A DNA stretch of 60,533 bases from an uncultured Collinsella sp. (lineage in GTDB: Bacteria > Actinomycetota > Coriobacteriia > Coriobacteriales > Coriobacteriaceae), in contig URAD01000009.1 in assembly GCA_900545745.1 (NCBI GenBank), positions 1-60,533 on the forward strand. The letters run 5' to 3'. Positions within the stretch are counted from its first letter, which is position 1, and each line of letters starts with the position of its first letter. The position numbers were made by a program, and so were the translations under genes. The notes beneath the pieces are model-generated. The model was not told where the DNA came from. It made no database searches and was given only the letters and a program-made list of their open reading frames with translations. Positions 42,565 through 51,090 of the stretch are shown piece after piece.

Positions 42565-43266
42565 CTAGCCGCGAGGCGCGTCAATTGCGACCTTGCCGCT
42601 CTCCAGCACGTGAACGCGGCCGTCGGCGAGCATCTGCACGACCTCGGGATACAGCACGTGCTCGATCGCGTGGATGTGCTCCTCGAGCGTGTCGACGTCC
42701 CAGCCCTCCTCAACAGTCAGCGCACGCTGGGCAATGATGGGACCGTTGTCGTAGATCTCGTTGGCAAAGTGCACGGTCACGCCGGTCACCTTGACGCCGC
42801 GAGCAAACGCATCGTCGATCGCGTGGGCACCGGTAAAGCTCGGCAGCAGCGCCGGGTGCAAGTTGACCACGCGGTTGGGGAACGCCGCCAGCAGCGGGGT
42901 GTGCACCATACGCATGTAGCCGGCCATCACCACGTACTCGCAGCCGCGCTCGAGCAGCTCGTGCGCGATGATCTCGTCGGCGGCGATGGGGTCAGCATAG
43001 ACATCCTTGGACAGCGTGAGCGTCTGGATGCCCGCGCGCTCAGCGCGCTGCAAACCCTTAGCCGAAGGACGGCTCGACACCACAAGCTCAATCGAAGCGT
43101 TGAGCTTGCCGGCGGCGATCAGATCGATCAGCGCTTGCAGGTTGGTACCCGAACCGCTGATGAGCACACCGATCTTGAGCGGCTCAGCCGTATCGGTGCC
43201 GGTCGGACGGGTGTAGGGCACAAAGCCCAAGCTCTCGGCAGCAGCCATCTGCTCGTTAGCGCTCAT
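42565..43266 (-). CDS. purN: phosphoribosylglycinamide formyltransferase
   Basis: Third step of purine synthesis, formyl transfer from 10-formyl-THF to GAR. Recognised by IGVLISGSGTNLQALID, the catalytic MRMVHTPLL and NLHPALLPSFTGAHAIDDA with His and Asp of the active site. The ATG at 43266 overlaps purM by 11 nt, giving 233 residues with an N-terminal extension of about 30 residues before the Rossmann strand; an ATG at 43248 is possible. Confidence 0.93.
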   Translation of the reverse strand: MSANEQMAAAESLGFVPYTRPTGTDTAEPLKIGVLISGSGTNLQALIDLIAAGKLNASIELVVSSRPSAKGLQRAERAGIQTLTLSKDVYADPIAADEIIAHELLERGCEYVVMAGYMRMVHTPLLAAFPNRVVNLHPALLPSFTGAHAIDDAFARGVKVTGVTVHFANEIYDNGPIIAQRALTVEEGWDVDTLEEHIHAIEHVLYPEVVQMLADGRVHVLESGKVAIDAPRG

Positions 43267-44359
43267 CGGAGTACACGACCTTACCGGAACCCTCAACGCA
43301 CTCGCCCACGCGGAACGGCTTCTCGCCCAGCGCGACCAGGGCCTCGGTAACCGCGGCCTCGTCCTCGGGGGCGACGATCAGGCACAGGCCAACGCCCATG
43401 TTGAAGGTCTTGCATGCCTCGTTGGGCGCGAGCTCGGCCTGGCGCGACACGTAGGTGATGACGGGCGGAACGTCCCAACCCATCTCGGCGCCGTTGCGGG
43501 TGACCACGGCGTCGACGTCGTCGGCAAGCGCGCGGTTGAGGTTCTCGGTAATACCGCCGCCAGTAATGTGGGCGATAGCGTGCACGTTGGCGCCGCCGCG
43601 GAGCAACTCAAGAATCGGCTTGACATAGATGCGCGTGGGGGCCAACAGGGCGTCTGCCAGCGATGCGCCGCCGAGCTCCTCGAGCGGACGGCTCAGCTCC
43701 TCGGCCTTAGCGGCGGCCTCGGGCGTGCCGGGCTTAATGCCGTCGACGCCAATGACCTTGCGCACGAGCGAGTAACCGTTGGAGTGCACGCCGGTGGAAG
43801 GCAGGCCCAGAATCACGTCGCCGGGGCGGACGTTTGCGGGATCGAGCATCTTGGGACGGTCGACGACGCCCACGGTAAAGCCGGCAAGGTCGTAGTCGGC
43901 CGGAGCCATGACGCCGGGGTGCTCGGCCATCTCGCCGCCCACGAGCGCGCAGCCCGCGAGCTTGCAGCCGTCGGCCACACCCTTGATGATCTTTGCCATG
44001 TGCTCGGCCTCAATGTGGCCGATGGCAACGTAGTCCAGGAAGAACAGCGGCTCGGCGCCCGAAGCCAAAATGTCGTTGACGCACATGGCGACCAGGTCCT
44101 GGCCCACCGTCTCGTGACGATCCATGATCTGGGCGAGCACAAGTTTGGTGCCCACGCCGTCGGTACCGCTGATCAGAATCGGGTCTTCCATATCCTTAAG
44201 CGCGGCGGCCGAGAATAAGCCACCAAAGCCACCGATACCGCCGATGACCTCGGGACGGTTGGTGTCCTTAACCATTTGCTTAATGGCGTCGACGGCGCGG
44301 CCGCCCTCGGCGGTATCGACGCCGGCGTCCTCATACGTCACATGCTTGCTGTCGCTCAT
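43256..44359 (-). CDS. purM: phosphoribosylformylglycinamidine cyclo-ligase (AIR synthase)
   Basis: Fifth step of purine synthesis. Motifs: YEDAGVDTAEGG (substrate), GGFGGLF, DGVGTKLVLA (ATP), NDILASGAEPLFFLDY, GGEMAEHPG and STGVHSNGYSLVR. 367 residues, slightly longer than usual. It sits between purF and purN, its stop overlapping purN. Confidence 0.95.
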   Translation of the reverse strand: MSDSKHVTYEDAGVDTAEGGRAVDAIKQMVKDTNRPEVIGGIGGFGGLFSAAALKDMEDPILISGTDGVGTKLVLAQIMDRHETVGQDLVAMCVNDILASGAEPLFFLDYVAIGHIEAEHMAKIIKGVADGCKLAGCALVGGEMAEHPGVMAPADYDLAGFTVGVVDRPKMLDPANVRPGDVILGLPSTGVHSNGYSLVRKVIGVDGIKPGTPEAAAKAEELSRPLEELGGASLADALLAPTRIYVKPILELLRGGANVHAIAHITGGGITENLNRALADDVDAVVTRNGAEMGWDVPPVITYVSRQAELAPNEACKTFNMGVGLCLIVAPEDEAAVTEALVALGEKPFRVGECVEGSGKVVYSDER

Positions 44360-44476
44360 CTGAGCCTTCCTCTCCCACTACCGTGGCGCCGCGCGGGCGC
44401 CAAACGGTGCTCATAGTTGCGTTCATTTCGGCGCGCGCCATAACAGCACGCGCCGTCATATCAACAAAACAGCAGG

Positions 44477-44519
44477 TAAAACCTACCAAAATGAACCTGT
44501 CCCTACATGGCAGGTTTTA
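44477..44519. repeat. GGGACAGG-family hairpin
   Basis: TAAAACCT and AGGTTTTA end the hairpin; the centre CCAAAATGAACCTGTCCCT is nearly the same as in 33512-33543. It overlaps the purF stop and may terminate it or separate purF from purM. Confidence 0.7.
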
Positions 44520-46187
44520 GGCCTCGCCGTGCTTCTCTTCCCAGCTGCGGTCGTCGTATTTCTCGACCACGGCGTCGTCGTCAAAGTGCAGCGGCTTATC
44601 CAGGTTGCGGGGCTTAAAGCCCTCCATAAACTTGTCGCGGCCAAAGCTCTCGGGAATCGCCACGGGGTAGCGGCCGGTAAAGCACGCATCGCAGTAACCG
44701 CCCTTGGGCATGACCTTCAGCAGGCCCTCGACCGAAAGGAAGGCCAGCGAATCGGCGCCGATATACTCGCAAATCTCGTCGACCGTCTTGTTGGCGCTGA
44801 TAAGCTGCGACTGTACGTCGGTATCGATACCGTAGAAGCACGGCCAGATGACCTCGGGCGAGTTGATGCGGATATGAATCTCCTTGGCGCCAGCGTTGCG
44901 CAGCATCTTGACGAGCTGCACCATGGTGGTGCCACGCACGATGGAGTCGTCGATGACGACCAGGCGCTTGCCCTCGATGTTGTCGCGCAGCGGGTTGAGC
45001 TTCATGCGCACGCCCATGGCGCGCAACTCCTGCGTAGGCTCGATAAACGTACGGCCCACGTAGCGGTTCTTGATGAGGCCCTCGCCAAAGGGAATGCCGC
45101 TCTCGTGCGAATAGCCCTCCGCGGGCGGCAGGCCGGAGTCGGGCACGCCGATGACCAGGTCGGCCTCGACGGGCTCCTCATGTGCCAGCTGACGACCCAT
45201 GTCATAACGGCAGGCGTAGACGCTCTTGCCGTTCATGATGGAATCGGGGCGAGCAAAGTAGACCTGCTCAAAAATGCAGTTAGCAGGCTCTTCGGCGGCA
45301 GGCACGCCCTGCTCGGACACAAGGCCCTCGGCGCTGATGCGCAAAATCTCACCGGGACGGACGTCGCGGACGTACTCGGCGCCCACGATATCGAGCGCGC
45401 AGGTCTCGGAGGCAACGACCCAGCCGCCGGCGCGCGTGACATGGACGGCGGAGTCGACCGTCGCGGCGCCGTCCTGCGAGGGCAGCTGCGAAACGGATGC
45501 GGCATCGGCCTGGTCCAGGCCCTCATCCACCAGCTTGCCCAGCACGAGCGGGCGAATGCCGTGCGGATCGCGGAATGCGTAGAGCGCCTGCTCGTTGATG
45601 AGCGTCATGGCGTAGCCGCCGCGCACGAGCTCCATGGTCTTGCGAATGCCCTCGCGCAGATGGCCAGTACGCTGAGTAAAGTAGCCGATGAGTTTGGTCG
45701 CGACCTCGGAATCCGAGTTGGAGAGGAACGGTACGCCCAGCTCGATCAGCTGGCGACGCAGCTCGTCGGTGTTGACGAGGGTGCCGTTGTGCGCGAGCGC
45801 GATAATGACGCTATTGATGGTAGAGAGGTGCGGCTGAGAGGCTTCCCAGCTCTTGGCGCCGGCGGTGCCGTAGCGCACATGACCCACGGCCAGCTGACCG
45901 GAGAGCGTCGACAAGTCGGCATTGGAGAACACGCGGTCGAGCAGGCCCAGATCCTTGCGGACCATAACCGTACCGCCGTCACCAACGGCGATTCCCGCCG
46001 ATTCCTGGCCGCGATGCTGCAGTGCACGCAGGCCAAAGTACGTCAGTCGAGCCACGTCGCGATCGGGCGCCCAGACACCAAAAACGCCGCATTCCTCATG
46101 CAGCTGGTCAGAGTCCGGATCATACGTCGACATGGCGTTCACCTGTCCCGCGGCACGCTCGGCCGCGCGGATGGTTTCTTGAGACAT
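44517..46187 (-). CDS. purF: amidophosphoribosyltransferase
   Basis: First committed step of purine synthesis: PRPP plus glutamine. A propeptide of about 32 residues precedes the catalytic Cys in HEECGVFGVWA, as in the self-processing, iron-sulfur type (Bacillus-like); GLRALQHRGQESAGIA and FLSNSDSEV follow. The PRPP loop is VVIDDSIVRGTTM. Later cysteines in CRYDMGRQ, EVIWPCFYGID and YCDACFTG are compatible with a [4Fe-4S] cluster. 556 residues. ATG 46187 has GAGGGG 5 nt upstream. Confidence 0.94.
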   Translation of the reverse strand: MSQETIRAAERAAGQVNAMSTYDPDSDQLHEECGVFGVWAPDRDVARLTYFGLRALQHRGQESAGIAVGDGGTVMVRKDLGLLDRVFSNADLSTLSGQLAVGHVRYGTAGAKSWEASQPHLSTINSVIIALAHNGTLVNTDELRRQLIELGVPFLSNSDSEVATKLIGYFTQRTGHLREGIRKTMELVRGGYAMTLINEQALYAFRDPHGIRPLVLGKLVDEGLDQADAASVSQLPSQDGAATVDSAVHVTRAGGWVVASETCALDIVGAEYVRDVRPGEILRISAEGLVSEQGVPAAEEPANCIFEQVYFARPDSIMNGKSVYACRYDMGRQLAHEEPVEADLVIGVPDSGLPPAEGYSHESGIPFGEGLIKNRYVGRTFIEPTQELRAMGVRMKLNPLRDNIEGKRLVVIDDSIVRGTTMVQLVKMLRNAGAKEIHIRINSPEVIWPCFYGIDTDVQSQLISANKTVDEICEYIGADSLAFLSVEGLLKVMPKGGYCDACFTGRYPVAIPESFGRDKFMEGFKPRNLDKPLHFDDDAVVEKYDDRSWEEKHGEA

Positions 46188-46483
46188 GGCATCCCCTCAG
46201 AGCCTCGTATTTTGGCGTTACCCGCCTTATTATACGCACGGCGCGACGCGCTCCCCCGCGCATGAGCAGCGCTTTTTAAAAGCCCACCGAGCTTATTATC
46301 CGTTTTGCGACCAAACATTTTATTGGGTAGTCCACTCTCAGGGGCAACGGCCTCGAAGACTTCCCGTGCGCCGTGTCTCGCCCGCGCTAGGGGCTACATT
46401 GTTGCAATTGGGACGTTCGTCCTGTCTTTTAGCTGGTCGTCGGCGTATCCTTGTAGGCTACTACGAGACGAGAAAGGTAGCGT

Positions 46484-47713
46484 ATGGATCGAAATCAACT
46501 CGACCCCAGTGTCCCCAGCACCACGGAGGCCAAGAAGATCCCCCTTATCATCAAGGTCTACGCAGTCCTGTGCACCCTATCTGGCGTGGGCACGCTCCCG
46601 TCAGTCGCCGTCTTTATGTGGCAGGTCATCACCGCACTCATTAACGGCAACGTCGCCGCTAAGCTCGGTGATAACACCCTGGTCGCGGTTGGCCTTATCG
46701 TCGCCGGCATTATGCTCTCGGCGGCAAGCGCGATCATCTTGATCGTCTTTGGCCTGGACCTCATCAAGGACCAGCGGCGCAATGCCGCCCGCCTGTCTTA
46801 CGTCCTCATCGCATTTACCGTCGTGGAGCTTTTAGTTGACGTGATGCTCCAGGGCATCGGACCCTTCCTGCTGCGCCCCGCCGTCCAGCTTGTCATCCTC
46901 ATTGCGCTGTCGGCCACCGTCGACCCCACGCTACGCCAGGAGCGCGAACTGCAGCGCCGTCTGCAAGAGATGCTCGACCGCGATGCCGCCGCCGAGGGGA
47001 TGCTCGGCCGCGACGAAACCGGCGAGGGCTACATCAAGCTCAACTACTTCAACCTGTTCTGGGTATTCTTCGTCTGCAGCGTGTTAGGTCTCATTCTCGA
47101 GGAAGTCTGGCATATGGTCGTCGTCGATCCCGGCGTCTATCAGGACCGTGCCGGTATGCTATTTGGCCCCTTTAGCCCCATCTACGGATTTGGCGCGGTG
47201 CTCATGACCATGGCGCTCAACCGCTTCTATAAAAAGAATCCTCTGATCATTTTCCTGGTAAGTGCCCTGATCGGCGGCGCTTTCGAGGTGTTTGTAGGCT
47301 GGTTTATGCAGACCTCATTTGGCGTGGTGTCGTGGAGCTATTCACACATTAGGCTATTCGGCATGCCCGATCCCATCGCGGTATTGACCGGGGGACGCAC
47401 ATGCACGCCGTTTGCCTGCATGTGGGGCCTGGGTGGCCTCATCTGGATCAAGGTCTTGCTGCCGCGCCTGCTTAAGCTCATCAATATGATTCCATGGAAA
47501 CGCCGCTACTCTGCTACCGTCATCCTGACCGCCGTCATGTTGATCGACGGCGTCATGACGTTGCAATCGCTCGACTATTGGTATCAGCGCGTCAACGGAA
47601 CCGTTCGAAATATTCCCGTCGCACAGTTCTATGACAAGCATTTCGATAACGAATATATGGAGAACCGTTTTCAGAGTATGACCATGAGCCCCAAGGACGC
47701 CACACGCGTGTAG
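46484..47713 (+). CDS. CmpB-like putative membrane protein (ABC-transporter type IV family)
   Basis: Integral membrane protein of 409 residues. The N-terminal half has about four helices of no clear family; the second half matches the putative ABC-transporter permease family PF06541 with KLNYFNLFWVFFVCSVLGLI, AGMLFGPFSPIYGFGAVLM, a GGAFEVFVGWFMQ segment and WGLGGLIWIKVLLPRLLKLI. No ABC ATPase is adjacent and the name of the family does not prove transport. It is divergent from purF. Confidence 0.8.
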   Translation: MDRNQLDPSVPSTTEAKKIPLIIKVYAVLCTLSGVGTLPSVAVFMWQVITALINGNVAAKLGDNTLVAVGLIVAGIMLSAASAIILIVFGLDLIKDQRRNAARLSYVLIAFTVVELLVDVMLQGIGPFLLRPAVQLVILIALSATVDPTLRQERELQRRLQEMLDRDAAAEGMLGRDETGEGYIKLNYFNLFWVFFVCSVLGLILEEVWHMVVVDPGVYQDRAGMLFGPFSPIYGFGAVLMTMALNRFYKKNPLIIFLVSALIGGAFEVFVGWFMQTSFGVVSWSYSHIRLFGMPDPIAVLTGGRTCTPFACMWGLGGLIWIKVLLPRLLKLINMIPWKRRYSATVILTAVMLIDGVMTLQSLDYWYQRVNGTVRNIPVAQFYDKHFDNEYMENRFQSMTMSPKDATRV

Positions 47714-47745
47714 CAAACGCCAGAGCAAAATAGCTCCAACACATC

Positions 47746-47786
47746 AAAGCCCGCTGGCAGATCTACATGAACTGCCGGCGGGCTTT
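47746..47786. terminator. bidirectional terminator
   Basis: AAAGCCCGCTGGCAG and CTGCCGGCGGGCTTT form a 15-bp stem with one mismatch between two convergent genes. Confidence 0.8.
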
Positions 47787-47819
47787 CGCTATAGACAGAC
47801 TCGGATTGCCGACGAGGCC

Positions 47820-48236
47820 TTACGCCTCGCGCTCGACCTCGCTCACGCACTCGTTCTTGATGGTGCCGACGAGCGACTGCAGCGCATCGACCACATGCGG
47901 GCGAATGTCTCCGCCAATGAGCACGAGCATGATGTCGTCGCCCACGGTAAGCTCGCCGCTCGCCAGCCACACGCGCACATAGCCGATACCCGGCATCGTG
48001 CGCGTCGCCTCGATAGCGGCCTGCACCTTTTCGGCATCGAAGCCAAACACCATGCCGCCCACCTTGTGGCCTGGCGCCACGCCATCGGTCTCGACTCCGC
48101 GCACTTCGGCCTTGGGCGTCGCGCGCACCACGCCGTTGTGTGTCAGGTACATCCCACAATCAGCCGCCGAAACATCGGCCTTGGCTTCGCGCAGCCAAGC
48201 ATCAACCGAAGGCATCGATTTGCCGTTCTCAAGCAT
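47820..48236 (-). CDS. MoaE-like protein (molybdopterin synthase large subunit family)
   Basis: 138-residue protein. The C-terminal half follows MoaE: GYVRVWLASGELTVGDDIMLVLIGGDIR (family H-r-G-x-l-x-vGe ... v.v.a.HR) and LVGTIKNECVSEVEREA in place of LKxxxPIWKKE. The usual catalytic Lys region is changed, and neither MoaD nor other moa genes are near. It could be a paralogue with a different job. ATG 48236 follows AAAGGAG; the frame upstream is non-coding. Confidence 0.55.
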   Translation of the reverse strand: MLENGKSMPSVDAWLREAKADVSAADCGMYLTHNGVVRATPKAEVRGVETDGVAPGHKVGGMVFGFDAEKVQAAIEATRTMPGIGYVRVWLASGELTVGDDIMLVLIGGDIRPHVVDALQSLVGTIKNECVSEVEREA

Positions 48237-48272
48237 CATTTCTCCTTTCACCGTCATTGAGTAGCCCATAAT

Positions 48273-49271
48273 CTATTCCTCGACCGGCGTGAGCACCATG
48301 ACGGCACGTGTGTTGCTCAGCGATAACGAACGACAGGTCACAAGCGTTACGACCTTGGTTGCCGAAGCGGCACGATCGATGGCATCGCTCGCCACGGCAG
48401 AGGCACCGTCGAGCATCTCGGACAGGTAGTTCTTGAGCCCGTCGTCGCCCTCAAAATTGGTCGTGCGCGCCTTGGCATACGTGTCCTCGACAACTTTGGT
48501 CGCCAGTGGTCGCAGTTTATACGTAGCATCCCGTGTGATGTAATACACGAACTCGATGCTATCGAACGTTGCCTGATCAGTGGTGTCCGAAATCACGTTG
48601 AACATCGACCCGTCATTCATGTGGTGGCCGTAGATCGTGGTCTGCTGATCCACCATGCCCGGCGCGGTGTCATTGCTATCCAGGAAAATGGCCCCGGATG
48701 CATTGGCCGTACCGTCGAACAGCGTGTTGAGGTATTTGGAGTTGTTGTTGGTCTGCACCACGGGATAGTTGATGTTGGTTCCCGGCGCGTAAATCCAACC
48801 CACAACCTCGGGATTTGTCTGGGCAAGTGCATCGAAGTCGATAATCGGCACGCCGCTGGCGTCCTTATCGCTTACATATTGCTTCTCGATTTTCTGGTAC
48901 GAATCGCTTGCCTGTTTATAGCCAATCTGAGCATTGATAAAGATAGCGGCGGCGGCGACAATCAGGCCGATGCCGATGATGATGAGCAGAATGGGAATAA
49001 TGGAGCGGCGCTTTTTGCGCGGCGGCTCGGTGTAATCCGACGGCGCGGCATGCGATGAAGACCGGGGCGGCTTCTTAGCGTTGCTATAAGATGAAGGTCG
49101 ATATGCGGCTGGCGCGTCCTGTCGACGATGCGTCGCCGGCGTCACGGGGCGCGGCGCGCGCGGCTGCTGAGGAGAGGATGTCCGACCCTGCTGTGCCGCA
49201 TGGGCAGCACCCGGCTTCGACGGATCGGGAATCTGAGAAGCCTTGAATCGTTTTCCCTGATAGTCGGACAT
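48273..49271 (-). CDS. class B sortase
   Basis: Membrane transpeptidase of 332 residues. A long polar, Pro-rich cytoplasmic part (1-90) is followed by a membrane helix (about 95-117, IIPILLIIIGIGLIVAAAAIF). The catalytic domain shows INYPVVQTNNNSKYLNTLFD, TTIYGHHMNDGSMF (catalytic His) and VVTLVTCRSL with the catalytic Cys and SNTRAVMV with the Arg. This is class B, by the YGHH and layout. Its usual substrates carry NPxTN-like or LPxTG-like motifs; no substrate gene is adjacent. The LPTTG surface protein at the start of the window is 39 kb away. Confidence 0.88.
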   Translation of the reverse strand: MSDYQGKRFKASQIPDPSKPGAAHAAQQGRTSSPQQPRAPRPVTPATHRRQDAPAAYRPSSYSNAKKPPRSSSHAAPSDYTEPPRKKRRSIIPILLIIIGIGLIVAAAAIFINAQIGYKQASDSYQKIEKQYVSDKDASGVPIIDFDALAQTNPEVVGWIYAPGTNINYPVVQTNNNSKYLNTLFDGTANASGAIFLDSNDTAPGMVDQQTTIYGHHMNDGSMFNVISDTTDQATFDSIEFVYYITRDATYKLRPLATKVVEDTYAKARTTNFEGDDGLKNYLSEMLDGASAVASDAIDRAASATKVVTLVTCRSLSLSNTRAVMVLTPVEE

Positions 49272-49306
49272 GGCTCTCCTTATACTGCGGTGAAACGGCG
49301 GAACGC

Positions 49307-49771
49307 CTAGGCGTCGGCCATCTCCTGCTTCATCTTCTCGATAACCTTGCGGTACTCGGGGTCGCAAGCGCCTAGAATCTGCGTGGCGTAGATGGCGGCG
49401 TTCTTGGCGCCGTTGATGGCAACGCAGGCCACAGGCACACCCGAAGGCATCTGCACCATCGACAGCAGCGAATCCATACCGCCCAGGTCACTCGTCTTCA
49501 TAGGCACGCCGATAACCGGCAGCGGCGTGAAGGCAGCCACGACACCACCCAGGTGAGCGGCCTTGCCGGCGGCGGCAATAATCACTTTGATACCGCGATC
49601 GGAAGCAGTCGAGGCCCACTCATGGACCTTCGCCGGCGTGCGGTGTGCGCTCGCAATGACGAGCTCATAGGGCACGCCGAGCGCCTCGAGCTCGGCGGTG
49701 CAACCTTCCATAACGCCCAGATCGGACTTGGAGCCCATGATGATCCCGACAACCGGCTTCTGACCTGCCAT
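49307..49771 (-). CDS. purE: 5-(carboxyamino)imidazole ribonucleotide mutase
   Basis: Purine synthesis class I PurE, 154 residues. Signature: VVGIIMGSKSDLGVM, ASAHRTPAKVHEWA, IIAAAGKAAHLGGVVAA, PVIGVPM and a Gly-rich GMDSLLSMVQMPSGVPVACV. AGGAGG lies upstream; ATG 49771 is preferred over a TTG two codons earlier. It is separate from purFMN by about 3 kb. No purK in the window. Confidence 0.94.
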   Translation of the reverse strand: MAGQKPVVGIIMGSKSDLGVMEGCTAELEALGVPYELVIASAHRTPAKVHEWASTASDRGIKVIIAAAGKAAHLGGVVAAFTPLPVIGVPMKTSDLGGMDSLLSMVQMPSGVPVACVAINGAKNAAIYATQILGACDPEYRKVIEKMKQEMADA

Positions 49772-49866
49772 AAACAAAGACCTCCTGTTGAGAACGGCGA
49801 CGCGGCGGATCCGCGACCCTTAACTACTGAGAGTAGTATAGCCGCTCCCGTCCCTGCGGTCTTTGT

Positions 49867-49938
49867 GGTGGCGGCTGAGCCTTTCCCTCGGGAACTGGGC
49901 TTCGCGAAGTTTCCCGAGGGAAAGGCTCAGCCGCCACC
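49867..49938. repeat. perfect 28-bp inverted repeat
   Basis: Left arm 49867-49894 starts GGTGGCGGCTGAGCC; right arm 49911-49938 is its exact complement; the loop is 16 nt. It marks the border between the GC-rich purE region and the AT-richer island to the right. Confidence 0.8.
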
Positions 49939-50025
49939 CTGCGACCTACCGGGGATTGCCATGACGTACGTTGGCTGATGAATTGGAAGGAAAGGTCAAC
50001 GGAGACTGAAAGCAATTGGTTCAGC

Positions 50026-50056
50026 GAAAAACCCTGACGAATCTAATTCGTCAGGG
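50026..50056 (-). terminator. terminator of the toxin-antitoxin operon
   Basis: CCCTGACGAAT and ATTCGTCAGGG stem followed on the minus strand by TTTTT, 36 nt after the toxin stop. Confidence 0.85.
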
Positions 50057-50091
50057 CCCCACCAACGCTCACTCGTCGTTCATCGTTAAAG

Positions 50092-50442
50092 CTAGATATT
50101 CTCTTCCGCCCATTTCTCGAAATCGAGTTCTCGTCTCTGAGCAGTTCGGTAGACTTCCATGTCTTCGCGAGCGCCTACCACTACGATGGCCATCTTTTCT
50201 TTAATTCTGATGAGGCGGTACACGATTCGAATGCCACTTCCCCTGAGCTTGATTTTCATAAAGCCAGTCAAATCCGTACCTGCCTTGTTTCCAAGAGGCT
50301 TGCCGAATCCACCTTCGTTCTGCGGCAATGGGTTCGTTCTGATTTTTTCTATAGCCTTAAGGACGATCTTTCGTTGGGAGCCGTCCAGACGCTTAATATC
50401 CTTGAGAGCATCCGGGTAGAAAGCGACTTCGTACCCACTCAT
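50092..50442 (-). CDS. RelE/ParE-family toxin
   Basis: 116-residue type II toxin: VAFYPDALKDIKRLDGSQRKIVLKAI, NEGGFGKPLGNKAGTDLTGFMKIKL, GIRIVYRLI and VVVGAREDMEVYRTA give the RelE/StbE fold with the conserved Arg-rich middle strand. In this family most act as ribosome-dependent mRNA endonucleases; ParE members act on gyrase. Start overlaps the antitoxin stop (4 nt). Confidence 0.87.
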   Translation of the reverse strand: MSGYEVAFYPDALKDIKRLDGSQRKIVLKAIEKIRTNPLPQNEGGFGKPLGNKAGTDLTGFMKIKLRGSGIRIVYRLIRIKEKMAIVVVGAREDMEVYRTAQRRELDFEKWAEENI

Positions 50443-50759
50443 TCAAACTCGACCTCATCCATCTGATCGAGTTCGTCCTGGCTCACACCCAGCTCTTCCA
50501 TAACATCAGACAGGGAAACAAGCGCATCGTCACGTGCCACAGCCACTCTCTTAAGTGCCAACGTTAACAAGGCGAGGTCCTCCTCCGCTTGCTTCGCTTC
50601 CCTATATTCATCGGGTGTCACAATCACAAACGCTGGCTTGTTGTGTTTGAGAACCACAACTGGATTGTCGTCCCCAACCTTCGAAAATGCAGCCGAGCCC
50701 TTACCGTGGCTGAAATCGCTAATTGGAACAAGGTTGTCGAGCATCTGCAAAGCAGGCAT
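50439..50759 (-). CDS. Phd/YefM-family antitoxin
   Basis: 106-residue antitoxin. The N-terminal fold with LVPISDFSHGKGSAAFSKV and PVVVLKHNKPAFVIVTPDEY fits the Phd/YefM DNA-binding domain; the acidic C-terminal helix (DVMEELGVSQDELDQMDEVE) would wrap the toxin. It precedes the toxin in a coupled operon and probably represses it. Confidence 0.87.
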   Translation of the reverse strand: MPALQMLDNLVPISDFSHGKGSAAFSKVGDDNPVVVLKHNKPAFVIVTPDEYREAKQAEEDLALLTLALKRVAVARDDALVSLSDVMEELGVSQDELDQMDEVEFE

Positions 50760-50974
50760 ACATACCTCCTAAAAATGAATTCTTTTTCGAATTCATTTTA
50801 TCATTCTTTTTTGCTATATTGTACCACGCAACCGAAACAACCTTTTAGGATACGAATCCGAGCTTAGAATGACTGTTGGCCCTCGCACCGCCCTTGCCTC
50901 TTTTATTACGTCAAGTGGTATACAGCGAAGCAAAATGGCGATCTAAAGTGCGCGGCACTCACCTCGTATCGCTA
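50760..50974. other. intergenic region upstream of the antitoxin
   Basis: Contains the antitoxin promoter region with a palindrome GAATTCTTTTTCGAATTC-like stretch near 50778-50800, a probable autoregulatory operator, then about 150 nt with no recognised feature. Confidence 0.4.
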
Positions 50975-51017
50975 CAAAAAACAAACTGCTCCCCACCCAC
51001 TCGGGCAAGGAGCAAGC
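50975..51017 (-). terminator. terminator of the esterase gene
   Basis: GCTCC and GGAGC with an inner GC-rich part (CCCAC..), followed on the minus strand by TTTGTTTTTTG, about 75 nt after the stop at 51091. Confidence 0.55.
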
Positions 51018-51090
51018 CTCATTTTTAATCAGACTGAGAACCACGAATGCAGAAACACAGGCGACTTCAGTCCCTTATCGCCGAGAGACG

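Noticed and set aside
46188..46483. Purine riboswitch or PurR box upstream of purF
   Set aside because: I looked for the conserved purine aptamer pattern and PurR palindromes between purF and the divergent gene and saw neither clearly.
49824..50015. Small open frame over the 28-bp inverted repeat
   Set aside because: Its codons only translate the two arms of the hairpin; no start signal.
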